Source of the DNA: Diplocarpon mali
Lineage: Eukaryota; Ascomycota; Leotiomycetes; Helotiales; Drepanopezizaceae
NCBI GenBank assembly: GCA_024741835.1
Contig: JAENRP010000327.1
Location: 1 to 49,537, forward strand
Direction: 5' to 3'
DNA: 49,537 bases
The notes under the pieces: model-generated
Seen by the model: the letters and a program-made list of their open reading frames with translations, nothing else
What the model was told of the DNA's origin: nothing
Database searches by the model: none
Shown: in pieces, positions 10,617 to 21,549 of the stretch
Layout: each line of letters begins with the position of its first letter
Numbering within the stretch: the stretch's first letter is position 1
Made by a program: the position numbers and the translations under genes

Positions 10617-11362
10617 GTGAGAGGGCGCCGAAGAAGCAACAACCAGGGTCTGGCGCTCACATGCAAGGAAAAAGGATACATGAGGATTGTTCTGCGTGAT
10701 GGATGGAAGGGAGCGAGGCAGGATCATGCGACTACCTACGATGGGCATGAGTCCGTTCACGACAGGGACAACCAACGAGCAGCAGCGGATCTTGGTTGCC
10801 TCCCTCGAGTTGCATATCGCGACTTCTGATACTGATGAGACGGACTGCACTCCACCGCGATCACGAAGCAGGTATCGCACTCCCTCAAGATGCGTTTCTG
10901 CGTGCGGTATCTACCCCATTTTCAAAAACAGCCCGTCTTTTGTCTCCTAGCAACGAAATCTCCACATGGATCTACGAACGACACTGCAGGCGATGTAGCT
11001 TTGGGATCATAACAACAAGGCTCTTGGATTGCTATATCGTCAAAGGGTAGAGGATATGAAGCTATGGCATATAGCGAAACGATTGACAGCCACCCGCAAC
11101 ATCAAAACTCGAGAAGCATGCTTTGCTGATGATGGACGACATGTACTCGCTGAGAACGGGAGTGGCACTTTCGAACTGACAATAATCGGCTGGGCATACA
11201 GGTGAAGCGTCTGCATATCTGGCATCGCTCTGCGGGTTGGGACTTGAACTTGAGTTTAGTCCGACAAAGGTGCCACCGTAAAAGCTAAGAATAAATACCT
11301 TCGAACCCATGCGAAGTATCTCTCTAGATGTAATATGGCGTCATACAGTGCCATTCTTTTCT
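10617..11362. other. Intergenic DNA, no gene seen
   Basis: Several frames of 60-95 codons lie on both strands without motifs. Base composition stays similar to the preceding single-copy DNA, with no RIP-type pattern. Confidence 0.35.
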
Positions 11363-11710
11363 CTACATCCGTGCCCCGTGCTGACGGGCGCGGAAAGACA
11401 GTTGAGAACAGTGCTTCCCGGACCAGGCATATTCGAGTGCGGCGTCGCTCTTCGGAAAAGAGGAAAAGTAAATCTTCCACACTGCAGCTTTTGACTCCTT
11501 GGGTGCTACGGTGATGAGCCTCCGCCACTGACTGTGTCGAGTATCCACCCAAGCCTCCACATCATCCCCTGCCAAAGTAACTTCCAAGAAGTTCTCTTCC
11601 CCGGGGACGGCCTGAGTAATATTCCAACCCTAACAGTTACAACTACGTTACGGTCCCGATCATCACCCGCTGTTATTTCGAAGAGCCAGGGTCTTGCAGA
11701 TCTGCTAGAC
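11363..11710 (-). pseudogene. Possible frameshifted gene remnant, minus strand
   Basis: Two consecutive minus-strand frames read like one protein broken by a single-base loss near 11630. The first contains WLFEITAGDDRDRNVVVTV and the second continues NITQAVPGEENFLEVTLAGD, then DDVEAWVDTRHSQW, to a TAG at 11363. The alternating hydrophobic pattern suggests beta strands. There is no start codon in frame and I recognise no family. It lies about 250 bp from the edge of the AT-rich repeat block, where gene debris is common. The alternative is two unrelated chance frames. Confidence 0.22.
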
Positions 11711-12647
11711 AAACTGGGAATCCGAGTGTGATTTTGTTAGGCCGCTGATTACTCTAATCAACGCTCTGTCCCCTTATTCCTAGGATCATCTTGTGATGTA
11801 CATCATATGGAGTCGGGCACGTTTTGTAAGGACTGTGCACGGGTTTCTAGCCGAGGACCTCGGCGGGGATAGCATTGAAAGGCTTAGAGGAATCGAGAAG
11901 GGAAGGCGATTCGGGGGTATAAAAGGTACGATGCAGGCCCTTGGTAGAAGGGCAGATTTATATTATGATTGTAATTTACTGTCTTATCTTATGCTATTTT
12001 ATTATAAAATATCAATACTAGTATTACACCTATGCTAGTTAATGTTACTTTAATACTAGAGATAGCAAGGTTTTTATCAAAGAATTAGCAACGACGCAGA
12101 ACCGCCGGTGTGGCAGGATCCTCTTGTAATATATCAACGAATACAACCAAGAACAGGATCGACGCTATTAGTATGCACACCCTGTGAAACCAACAGATTG
12201 CCTAAGGATTATTTGATACAGCATATAAAGAAGGAAAAGAGTAGCCCTCAGACTAGCTAGAATCACAAGCCAGAGAAGTACCCGAGTCTACTCTAGCTCA
12301 GACTATAAGAGCCATGATAAAAGCAACCTTACTACTGAGTGAGTTGCGGCAAACGCTATACGCGCAGCCTACTCCAAAAATAATATAGCGGAAACCGGAT
12401 ATGACTCGCTTGAGGGAGGAATACCTAAATAAGTTAATAGATCACAAGACACCCGATATAACGCGGATACCCCAAGATAAACAATCGAGCAATATAACGC
12501 CGAAGATCTACTAAATCAACCCTGATACGCGGGAGGTCTAGCAATGCACTATTCGGATATTCTGAATCCGGTACTAGCACTAATAGATTTCCTGCACAGT
12601 GGTTTAATTGTAGAGTACGCCTCATATGCCAGAACTTCTTCGTTTAG
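11711..12647. other. Edge of the single-copy region and AT-rich debris
   Basis: The base composition falls abruptly near 11,955, where GC-balanced DNA gives way to TTATATTATGATTG-type sequence. From 12,060 to 12,630 the composition is intermediate, with frames such as 12,315-12,490 plus (reading ...LSELRQTLYAQPTPK...) that look like decayed retroelement gag but cannot be assigned. Confidence 0.4.
12087..12106 (-). repeat. Possible LTR-end fragment
   Basis: The stretch AACGACGCAGAACCGC matches the terminal bases of the inverted LTR at 12648 (TGTAACGACGCAGAACCGC). Downstream of these 16-17 bases the similarity is lost, so this is either a truncated LTR end or an insertion footprint. Confidence 0.35.
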
Positions 12648-12953
12648 TGTAACGACGCAGAACCGCTAAGATGCAAGATCAAGTATGGGAGCGAGAAGGA
12701 GGTGCAAGGGCGTATTCTATAGGTCTAATACAAAAGAAACGAAGAAATTGGAGAACCCTCTTTAAAAGAGAGCCATTTCTCCTTAAATACATCAGCTAAA
12801 AGCTTTTTAGCCTATTTATATAATATCATATAAGAATATCCTTATATACCTTATTAAGGTCGATTCGAGGTAGCCCTGCCTCGACCGAGATTGCAAACCT
12901 AAAACGCTATACTCCAAGATATCCTAGAGTAACCTAAAGGTGCTATTGTTATA
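12648..12953 (-). repeat. Gypsy LTR, minus orientation
   Basis: 306 bp. Begins TGTAACGACGCAGAACCGC in the plus reading and ends GTTATA. It is the reverse complement of the LTR at 13570-13872 and homologous to the 317-bp LTRs of the element at 15615-23163. Confidence 0.85.
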
Positions 12954-13253
12954 CTACCCTCCCCCTTTGAGAGAGCTTGCCCTCAAGCTTGTCTATAGTT
13001 GGTGACGAATTTTCGTAGTGACGTAGGTCGCTTGTTGCTATAAGAACAATGGCGTTCTGGTATTAGACAGTCGCGATATGCACTCAACTTTGTTTTTTTC
13101 CCCCTATAGAGTCTCCCTTCCTTAGCACAACAACTACCGACAATCGCATATGTCCCCTACTTCTACTATTATAGCGCGGTGCTATTGCATAGTATAGTAG
13201 CAAAAGAAAAACCACTACTAGTACTACTAATATCATTAGTAAGTTTACCCTAG

Positions 13254-13569
13254 ACCAGGGTCGATTCGAGGCTAATTCGTATAGTGCCGATCCCGTTGCC
13301 GTCGGGCGCGCTCGCCGCGGCCCACCGTGTTTGTTGTTGCCGGTGCGTGCGGCGCTTTGTGCGCGACATTGTACACGAGTGCGACTTCGAGTCCACTCGA
13401 AGTAAGAAATGCTACTGGTGCCAGGACCAGAAGGCGGAGCGTGTTCCCGTAAGTGCATCGAATCGATCTTGTAATTGTCCTCTTAGCTAATAGTGATTTG
13501 CAGCTGCCCTCCTATGAAGGGGAGGAGTACGCGGCGTTGACCGCGGCTCTCGAGGAGTGGCGGGGGTAG
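13254..13569 (+). CDS. Partial intron-containing Cys-rich ORF, antisense to the parent retroelement
   Basis: A stop-free frame from 13254 reads ...CCCRCVRRFVRDIVHECDFE... and then CYWC, a C-rich pattern (C-x-C, C, C-x2-C) like a small zinc-binding module. At 13449 it meets a perfect donor (GTAAGT). An intron of 55 nt with branch point GCTAATA ends TTGCAG at 13503. The second exon continues LPSYEGEEYAALTAALEEW and stops at TAG, 13567-13569, exactly at the junction with the LTR. In the parent element this region lies antisense to gag-pol (22228-22560), where donor, acceptor and Cys codons can still be aligned through the RIP changes. No upstream start was found, so the 5' part is missing or spliced in from elsewhere. 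The function is unknown. Confidence 0.5.
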
Positions 13570-13872
13570 TATAACGATAGCACCCCGAGGTTACTCTAGG
13601 ATATCTTAGAGTACGGTATCTTAGGTTTGCAATCTTGATCAAGGCAGGGTTACCTCGAATCGACCCTAAGAAGGTATACAAGGATATTCTTATATAATAT
13701 CATATGAATAGGCTAAAGAGCTTCTAGCTGATATATTTAAGGAAGAAGGGCTCTCTCTTAAAGAGGGTTCTCTACCTTCTTCGTTTCTTTCGTATTAGAC
13801 CTATAGAATACGCCCTTGCACCTCCTTGCTCCCATACTTGATCTTGCATCTTAGCGGTTCTGCGTCGTTACA
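13570..13872 (+). repeat. Gypsy LTR, plus orientation
   Basis: 303 bp, from TATAACGATAGCACC to GCGTCGTTACA. Its 3' end is unmutated TG...CA type, whereas the 5' end carries TA for TG. It is preceded by GGCGGGGGTAG, a polypurine-like tract. Confidence 0.85.
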
Positions 13873-14034
13873 CCTCATATGCCAGATTACTCTGAACTCC
13901 TCCCTCTATACAAAGCCTTTTATATAAAGGTAATCATAGACAGATTCCTAGATTCGCATCACGCGCCCGGACCCCTTTGATCGACACCGAAGCAGCTACG
14001 TTTCGGTACTGCCTTTCATTAGGCATAAATAACA
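13873..14034. other. Spacer between inverted-LTR element and gag fragment
   Basis: Mixed composition; begins with the second copy of CCTCATATGCCAGA. No gene. Confidence 0.4.
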
Positions 14035-14735
14035 ATGCCATCCGGATCATGCGCTCCTACACAGAGCGTGCCCCCCGACTTTCTCCTACTCCTATCGGGT
14101 CGCGTACAGAGGAGACCTGTAAAAGGGAAGAGTAGCGCTACCAAGGATTTGAGAGACTTTCAGGATCCGGACGTGATACGGGGCGTAGTACAACGCCTTG
14201 AGCAACAACGACAAGAGGACACCGAGGACCTTCGGAGATTGATCCATGAAACACCAATTTCACTAGAGGAATCTCCTTAAGAACCCGAATGAGCTCCGGT
14301 AACACCCTGACCCTAGCACTCACCGAACGAGAGAGATCATCTTTCTCGGGAACGGATACACGATATGACTCGCGTGAACCGAGCCACGCTGCCGAAACGG
14401 GAGTGATCTGGAAAAGTAAGGATCGGCTTACCGACAATATCCTTTCTCTGGATAACGGCTCGGATCCTACGTATGGTTAATACATAGCCTCGGCTACGGA
14501 CCAACTTGAAGTCAATCCGAGTCCTACCCGAGTTAGCAAGCTCGCCGAGCTTTTATTGAGGGTTCTACTACCAGCTTGGCCCGAAGCTACCTCGGGCCGA
14601 ACTATCTTTTGACCACAGATCCCTTCCGTATTGCTAAGCAGAGGATAAATCTGCTCGGAAACTAATTCCTTACTGGACAGGAAGTCGACTCTAGATCAGC
14701 CTTCCATGACATGACTATGGGAGAGCCTAAGCACC
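14035..14735 (+). pseudogene. Truncated Gypsy-type gag fragment
   Basis: An ATG at 14035 opens 81 codons, followed after a stop by a second open frame (14289-14480) and further coding-like sequence. Bases about 14500-14735 align with 16770-16985 of the complete chromovirus, for example GCAAGCTCGCCGAGC in both copies and matching intervals beyond. It is a gag piece from the same or a sister family. It is GC-balanced and largely free of RIP-type stops, so it was either inserted after RIP acted on the neighbours or is too short to be targeted. There is no LTR or pol next to it. Confidence 0.6.
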
Positions 14736-15609
14736 CCCCTTCGTAAACCGCACCTCTATACTACCTCCAATCACAAACATCCCCGATACCGCAAAACGAT
14801 TATCAGGCCCTTGGGCAGCGTGCGATCCGTCCGAGAGCTAACGGCTCGGGCGAAGCTGGGCACGTCGTCAGGACGCAGACATGCGCTGAGACCGCCTGCT
14901 GTGAAGATTCTTGCGAAGAGTGTAGAGGGATAGTTGTACTTGGCTCGAAATGGCGCGTTGTCTTTTGGCCTTTGGTCTATCTGATTATGTACAAGTTCTT
15001 CACTGGAACTGCTTTGGACATGGTGGAATCTAGAGTATTAATAGCAGCGTCTTGGAATACGTTATAGTAGGAAAGTAAGCTGTGCAAATGTAAGATTTAC
15101 TGCGGAAGAATAGACAGAAGAATAGATAGAAGTAAAGAGAGAAAACAACAGCGTCAGTACGTGCCGCTGTCAAGATGGCGGTCGAAAGTTCCGGTCGTGT
15201 GCTCTTAATATCGAACCCGCCGCTAAGCCACGAAGCCGCGGCGGGTCCAGGTCGTACGTCAGGAAGTAGACTCACTGAGCCGCAAATTATGTAGCTTTCA
15301 ACCCCATAAATTCCCTTCCACGAAGCAGATATTATCTCACATTTCGGTGACAAGGAAAGTCTGCCGTCGTTGAGAAGCCCGGTATCAGAAAAGACAGGTA
15401 TAAAATCCAATTGTCGAGCATCGCTTCCAGCCCATCAACAAGAAGCGCAGGTCAATAATGCGATTAGATCGTCTGCCCGAAACGTAGGGGTGGTAATACC
15501 TTAGAAAAGGGGAAAAAGGTTATTGTATTAGGTATAGTATAGCTATGAGTTTTATCCCTCCTATACTAGTGCCTATGTGCTCTACTCTAGCCTATTCCAG
15601 ACTAGCACT
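14736..15609. other. GC-balanced island between repeats
   Basis: Not similar to the flanking retroelements as far as I can see. A minus-strand frame at 15030-15410 (reading ...SDARQLDFIPVFSDTGLL...) is open for over 120 codons without an ATG; its 3' half becomes Phe/Leu/Tyr-rich and looks fortuitous. This may be single-copy DNA trapped between insertions. RIP-type AT-rich sequence resumes at about 15,490. Confidence 0.35.
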
Positions 15610-15614
15610 CTATA

Positions 15615-15931
15615 TGTAACGGCTGCACCCCCAACTGATGCAATTACCTAGGAGTACGGCGTTTACGGCGTTTTAAGGTTTTGCAATCTCGATTCGATGC
15701 AGGGTTATTTCGAATCGACCCCGAAGGTGCAAAAGGATATTCTTATATAATATCATATAAATGGGCAAAGAGCCTTAAGCTGCTGATATATATAAAGGGA
15801 GAAGGGCTCTCTTATAAGGAGGGCTCTCTAACTTCTTCGTTTCCTTTGTATTAGACCTATAGAATATGCCTTTTGTACTACTTCTTGCTTTTATACTTAA
15901 TCTCGCACTTTAGTAGTTCTATATTATTATA
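15615..15931 (+). repeat. 5' LTR of the chromovirus
   Basis: 317 bp beginning TGTAACGGCTGCACC, with the terminal TG intact. The 3' end reads TTATATTATTATA, a mutated form of GTTACA. It contains AGGAGGGCTCTCTAACTTCT and the TATTAGACCTATAGAAT block shared by all family LTRs in the window. Confidence 0.92.
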
Positions 15932-15959
15932 TTAAATAAAGAAGTTCTTCTCCGCTAGG

Positions 15960-17560
15960 GACGGCTTTTAATAATATTTTACCCCTTTTGAAATTCGATT
16001 TGCGGTTGTTTCGACTTTTAGCAGAGTTAGGATCCTAGAGATCTCTTAGATAAATTAAGAGCTTGAGTATAGCTTATTAACTAGTATAATTAAGGAACGC
16101 TTTTATTAGCCGGATTTTCTTAACTACTCCTTTTATAAAAGTGCTATAGGCAGAAGTTAGGAGAGTACTACGCTATTAGAACCCTTTTTCTATAGAATCC
16201 CTTTTTAATTGAATTACTATTAAAACCAAAATCGGTAAAATGAATTCCCTACTAGCTAGAAGTTAGCAAATATAGAATATACCCGGTTCGTTTAAGGAAC
16301 TAGCTTCTATAGGGAGTACCCTTACCCTAGCCCTTAAGGGCGGACCTTCCTTTGCCGCTAAGGGTAAGAGACTATAATGCTATAGTTAAGCTAATTGAGA
16401 TAATCGAGACTTTTCGAACCTAAACGTCTTATAAGGAATAGTCTTAGGTTTAGAGGAATCCTTATAACGCTAAGATTAATCTAATTGATAATTGTAAAGC
16501 GAGATTAGCAGGATTGCTTAAGCTATCTTTAGCCTAAAGACCCTAGCTTATTAAAGCTAAGAAACGGCTTAGCGCATATATTAGACTATTAAGCAAGAAT
16601 CTACCTACCCTTGCTAAAGCGAGTCTTAGCCTCCTTTAGAAGTCGATATAGATATAAAATAGTTAAAAATTTAGCTAATTGAAAAGATCACCCCCTTTAA
16701 TAATAAGACCTCCTTAATATATAAGCAGTAGTTAGCTTTAGTCTAAGACTAATTGCAAGTTAATACTAACCTATATCCGAATGAGCAAGCTCGCCGAGCC
16801 CTTATTTAAAGATCTACTATAGGATAAGCTTAAATGTACCTCGAACCTTAGTACCTTTTAAAGACTAACCCTTTTTAAAACTATTAAGAAATAGTAGAAC
16901 TACTAAGCAATTACTTTTTAATTAGCTAAGAGGTAGACCTATTCTAATCTACTTTCTACTACTTCTATATAGGAGAAGCCGGTTATTCTAAAGAAACTTT
17001 CCCTTAGTTTTAAGCCCGATTTTAATTAGCTGCGATTTAAAGAGAGGTCTTAAGATCTAAGTAATTCTTCTTTATATAGAATAAGATTACCCCTTAGCTT
17101 AGAGCAGCCTACGCTTTAGCTAAGGCCTCTTAAGGGAAGGATTATACTATTATAGTTAATCAATTGAACGCCTTTAATACCGAATATTAAAGTAATCAAC
17201 TTCTTAACCCTTTGACTAGAAGCAAGGCGACCTTAGCATTATACTAGAAGATATCCGGTTCGCTTCTTAATAAGACCGCTTGCGGTCTAAGCGCTAGAAG
17301 TACTACTTGAGTTCCTAGGCCATTAGCCCTAAAGCCTACTACCCCTTTTCGCTAAGACCCGCTAGCTAAGGCTAGTTCTTCTGCTTTACCCTTTAAGTAA
17401 GCTACCTATTAGACCTATAGTAAAACTAATTACTATAAGACCGAGTGCCCTTTTATAGGTAAGATTAATACCTTAGAAGATATAGAGGAAGCTAACCCAA
17501 CTTTAGACTTAATTAAGAATAAGGTCGAAACAGAGGAAGATTAGAAAAACGAAGAGGCCT
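15960..17560 (+). pseudogene. Chromovirus gag, RIP-inactivated
   Basis: Coding-like sequence with frequent TAA/TAG runs between the 5' LTR and pol. Near its end a CCHC zinc knuckle can be read at 17407-17448 once RIP changes are taken into account: codons TAT, TAT, TAC and TGC stand at the C, C, H and C positions with C-x2-C-x4-H-x4-C spacing, followed by YKTECP. Such knuckles bind the RNA genome in the Gag particle. The middle part is homologous to the gag fragment at 14500-14735. No functional product is possible. Confidence 0.7.
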
Positions 17561-17579
17561 AGGAAAAGACTCTTACTTA

Positions 17580-20500
17580 GGCCTGCGAAAGTGCGATTTA
17601 TTAAAGCTAGATTTTAACTCTTTAATAAAAGGGAAGCAATTCCTAACCTCTTATACTATTAGTATAAATGGACTTAGAGTATTATTATTAGCTTTAGTAG
17701 ATACTAAAGCCTTTAGTTACCTTTTTTTAAATTATTCCCTTTTTATATATCTTTTAAGAGCAACTGGCTTTAAAATTCTTCCTCTTCTAGCTCTTATTCC
17801 TATCTATAGATTTTAAAATACTATTTATATATAAGCTATGCATTATATACGCTTTTACTTAATAATTAATAGAAGGTGTATCTATAATTGCCTTTAGGTT
17901 ATTCTTAACCTTAGCTAGCGCGATGCTATTATTAAAGTCAAATGAATATGCCGATTCTAACTTAAACTTAATTTAAAGGAAAACCGATTTGTATAGCCTT
18001 TATATTACCCTTTATCTCCCTAATTTGCAAAGGAAATTGTCATTTGTCTTCCTCCTTTTAAAGGACTTCGGATCCGATCCAATTATTAAGCCGATATCAA
18101 TTATAGAGAATAGGAAATAGCTATAGACAAAGCTTAATAGATTAATAGAAGATAGTCTAGCGTTAATTTAATAGTCTTAGCTAAGCGCGAGATCCCTATT
18201 GCTATTACTAGGCCAGCGCTTCTGCTTATAATTAAGCCGGATCTAAGAAAATAGTCTAATACGAATCAACTACATTTTGACCCTATTTGCAAATGCCCTA
18301 AAGCTGCGGTTCCTATTTGCAAAATTAGCGCTAATGCCTTTTATTATAATATAAAGCGTAAGAAGACTAAGTTCTTTTAAATTAGTATTTATAAAGTAGA
18401 TAGGATTTTAAAGGAAAGATATAAGCTTAAGAATCCTAATATCGAAAAGCTAATTAACGATTAACTCTTGAAATAGTACTAATTGCTAAGATAAGCCTTT
18501 TTAAAAAGGGATGCAGATACCCTCCCTTCCTATCGGTATTATAATTATAAGATATAGCTAAAAGGGCCCTTGCCTAATGCCTATTCGCCCCTCTACTATC
18601 AATCTACTAAGGAGCTTAAGGTTATAAAGGAGTACTTACTTAAGAATTTAAACAAAGGCTTTATTAAGATAAGTATTAGCCCCTTTGCTTCGCTAGTGCT
18701 ATTTATAAAGAAGGCCGATAGTAGCCTTCGATTTTATATAAACTACCGGAAGTTAAATGTACTAACTCGGAAAGACGCTTACCCGATTCCGAGGATAGAC
18801 GAGCTTTTAAGGTAAGTATCTAAAGCTAAAATTTTTATAAAACTAGATATTTAGGCCGCTTTCAATCGAATACGAATGGACCTCGAATTAGAGGAATATA
18901 CCACCTTTCGAATAAGGTACAGATCCTATAAATGCAAGGTTCTCCTATTCGGCCTCTATAATAGACTTAATACTTACTAATAGTATATAAATAATATTCT
19001 TTTAAATTACTTAAATGATTTTTGCATAGTATACTTAAATGATATTTTAATTTACTTTAAGAATATTAAAGAGCACTAGGGTTATATTGAAAAGGTGCTA
19101 AAACGACTCTTAAAGGCTGGCCTTTAAGCAGATATTAGGAAATGCGAGTTTTATATTACTTAAACTCAATATCTTAAATACATTTTAATAATAACTAAGA
19201 TTAAACTAGACCTTAAAAAGGTCGAACTATTGCGCAATTGGAAGTACTTAAAAACTATTACTAAAGTAAAGTCCTACTTAAGATTTTACAGATTCTATTA
19301 ATAATTTATTTGCAACTTTAGGCTAATCGCCAAACCCCTCTTTATTTTAACCTAACCGATAGTACCTTAGAATTAGATGGAAGAGTACCGAATCGCTTTT
19401 AAAGAGCTTTGCAAGCAGTTACTATTAATTTAGCAGATTTACTATTTTGACCTCGACTTACTTATAAAGCTGGAAACTAATGCTTTTAATAGCATTATCG
19501 CTAGAGTACTTTCTTAATAACACTTTAATAAGCAATAGTACCCTATCGGCTTTTATTCGCATGTATTCTTAAGTTATAAACCTAATTAGGAAATATATAA
19601 TAAGGAACTCTTTGCTATTATTAAATCCTACTATAAATAGAGACCAGAGCTTATATTATTTAAGGAGCGAGTTGATATTTACTTAGATCACCGCTCCCTT
19701 AAGTACTTTATAACTATTAAGGTTCTAACTGCGAAATAATACTAATAGATAGAATTTTTATCTAACTTCAATTTTCAAATTGTATATACTCTTAGCAAAG
19801 ACAATTAGAAGGCTAATATTCTTAGCTGCTAAAAGTAGAATATGCCAGTTTATAAATAAGCGAAGCTAGATAGCCGATCCTAAGTTTTGCTTTCTCCTAC
19901 CTAGTTAGATACTTGAATCAATACCGAACTAGCTGATAAATTTCTTGCCAAATCTATTAAAGGCACCCTAGCCCTAATATTAACCGATACTCCTAATTCG
20001 ACCCTAAATCGATCTAAGGATTCTTTTAATTTGATTGAAAAGCTTTATTAAAACAACTGCGAATCCTTTTAAGAGATTCGCGCCGACCTCTTTAAGAACT
20101 ACTCCTTAAAAGACAGATTGCTTTACTTTAAGGAGCGTCTTTGCATATGCTGTAATACTCTCTTATATACTTATTTAATCTAAGAAGCTTATAACCAACC
20201 TTTAAGCGCGCACCTTAGTAGCTTAAAGACCTATTAGCTACTCGCTCCTAAGTACTATTAAGTTAGGATAGGTTCAGATTGCAAAAGATTCGTTGCAAAC
20301 TATAGACCTTATTAATTCTCGCATTTAAAGATAACTAAGCAACTAGGTCTCCTATAGCCCCTTCCTATTCCTAACTATCTTATATAGCACTTATATATAG
20401 ATTTTAAGGATTTCCCTCTTAATAAGTATAGCTTTGATCGAATCCTGGTTTTTATAAACCGATTTAATAAGAGTGCCATTACAATTCCTTATTAAAAAGA

Positions 20501-21530
20501 TATTAACACTTAAGGAATTGCCCGACTATTTATTTAGTGGATTTATCGATTTAGCTATACTCTAAAGACAATTACCTCAGACTAAGGCCCTTAATTTATC
20601 TCCTTATTTTAAAGAGAGTTCTACTATATTATTAGTATTAAGATCAAACTCTCTATAGTATACTATAAGGAGACTAACGGCCAAATGGAAATTATAAATA
20701 AGTATATTAATTTAAAGCTAAGGCCTTTTATTAATTACTATTAAGATAATTAGAGTAAGCTAATTCTATTAATAGATTGTACGCAATCTACCCTCCTTTA
20801 CGCTTCTATTAGTATAACCTTATATTAGCTTAAGTATAAAGTTGTACTTTAAATAAGTTAGGACTAGATCTTTTTAAAACTATCCAGTCTATAAGAGAGA
20901 TTAAATTAAGCAGAGGCTAGGCTAATAGTAGAGAGGATGCACTTAGCCTAGGAAGTAGCAAAAGGCAATATAAAACGCGCTTAAGAGAAAATGCGTAAGT
21001 CGACGAATTAATATTAAAAGGAGATTAATTAGAAACCTAGAGATATAGTCTACCTTTTAATAAAAAATCTTAAGAACTACTACCCTAGCTAGAAACTGGC
21101 TAATTAATAGGATAGCCCTTTCGAGGTTCTTAAGAAGGTAGGCAATTTATATTAGATCAAACTACCTATAGGTTCTATAATATATAATATCTTTGCGTTA
21201 AAGCTACTATTTAAGGATCCGCAGAACCCTTTGCTAGGTTAAGAACAACCCTGGCCTACTATAGAAAAGATCATAAGGTAGGAAGAGTATAAAGTATTTA
21301 AAATACTAAGTATATGCCTATCTTAAAGGAAACTAGAGTACTAGGTCAAATGGATTAGTTATAACCCTAATTCAAGTTAGTATTGCGCTTTAAATTTTAT
21401 AAGATCTTTATATAAGATTTGCGACTTTTATTAGGCTAATCCTATAAAGCTAGGACTACTTCAGAACTTATAAGCTTAGCTAAAGGCTTAGGAAAGCGGT
21501 ATAAATGATTATAGTCACTTAAAAGATAAT
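17580..21530 (+). pseudogene. Chromovirus pol (protease-RT-RNase H-integrase-chromodomain), RIP-inactivated
   Basis: Domains in order. Aspartic protease: ALVDTKAF near 17,690-17,712, from a DTG motif. Reverse transcriptase about 18,540-19,120: LRFYINYRKLN, then YPIPRID, and the catalytic YLND at 19032-19043, from YLDD. RNase H about 19,430-19,840: YNKELFAII, YLDHRSLKYF. Integrase about 20,130-20,900: a mutated HHCC region, VDFKDFP-like and TSD-GPQF motifs, then KETNGQMEIINKYI. Chromodomain about 21,270-21,450: EEYKVFKIL, KLEYQVKW. One 82-codon piece (18570-18815) remains open by chance. Chromodomain integrases direct insertion toward heterochromatin, which suits the repeat-rich location. Confidence 0.88.
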
Positions 21531-21549
21531 AGGCTAAATGTAAAACAGG

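Larger units (their letters stand above)
12648..13872. mobile_element. Inverted-LTR derivative of the chromovirus family (1.2 kb)
   Basis: Two copies of the Gypsy LTR also found at 15615 and 22847 face outward here: minus-oriented at 12648-12953 and plus-oriented at 13570-13872. Between them lie 616 bp (12954-13569) homologous, in inverted orientation, to 22228-22846 of the full element. Both LTRs are preceded, in their own sense, by a G-rich tract ending GGGTAG, as at the polypurine tract of the complete copy. The element therefore has roughly 300-bp terminal inverted repeats. It is far less RIP-mutated than its relatives. There is no 5-bp target duplication; instead CCTCATATGCCAGA occurs at 12620-12633 and again at 13873-13886. 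Confidence 0.8.

Noticed and set aside
12954..13569. Inverted-LTR unit as a classical terminal-inverted-repeat DNA transposon
   Set aside because: The inverted ends are recognisable Gypsy LTRs adjoining polypurine-like tracts and the interior matches chromovirus sequence. No transposase is present.
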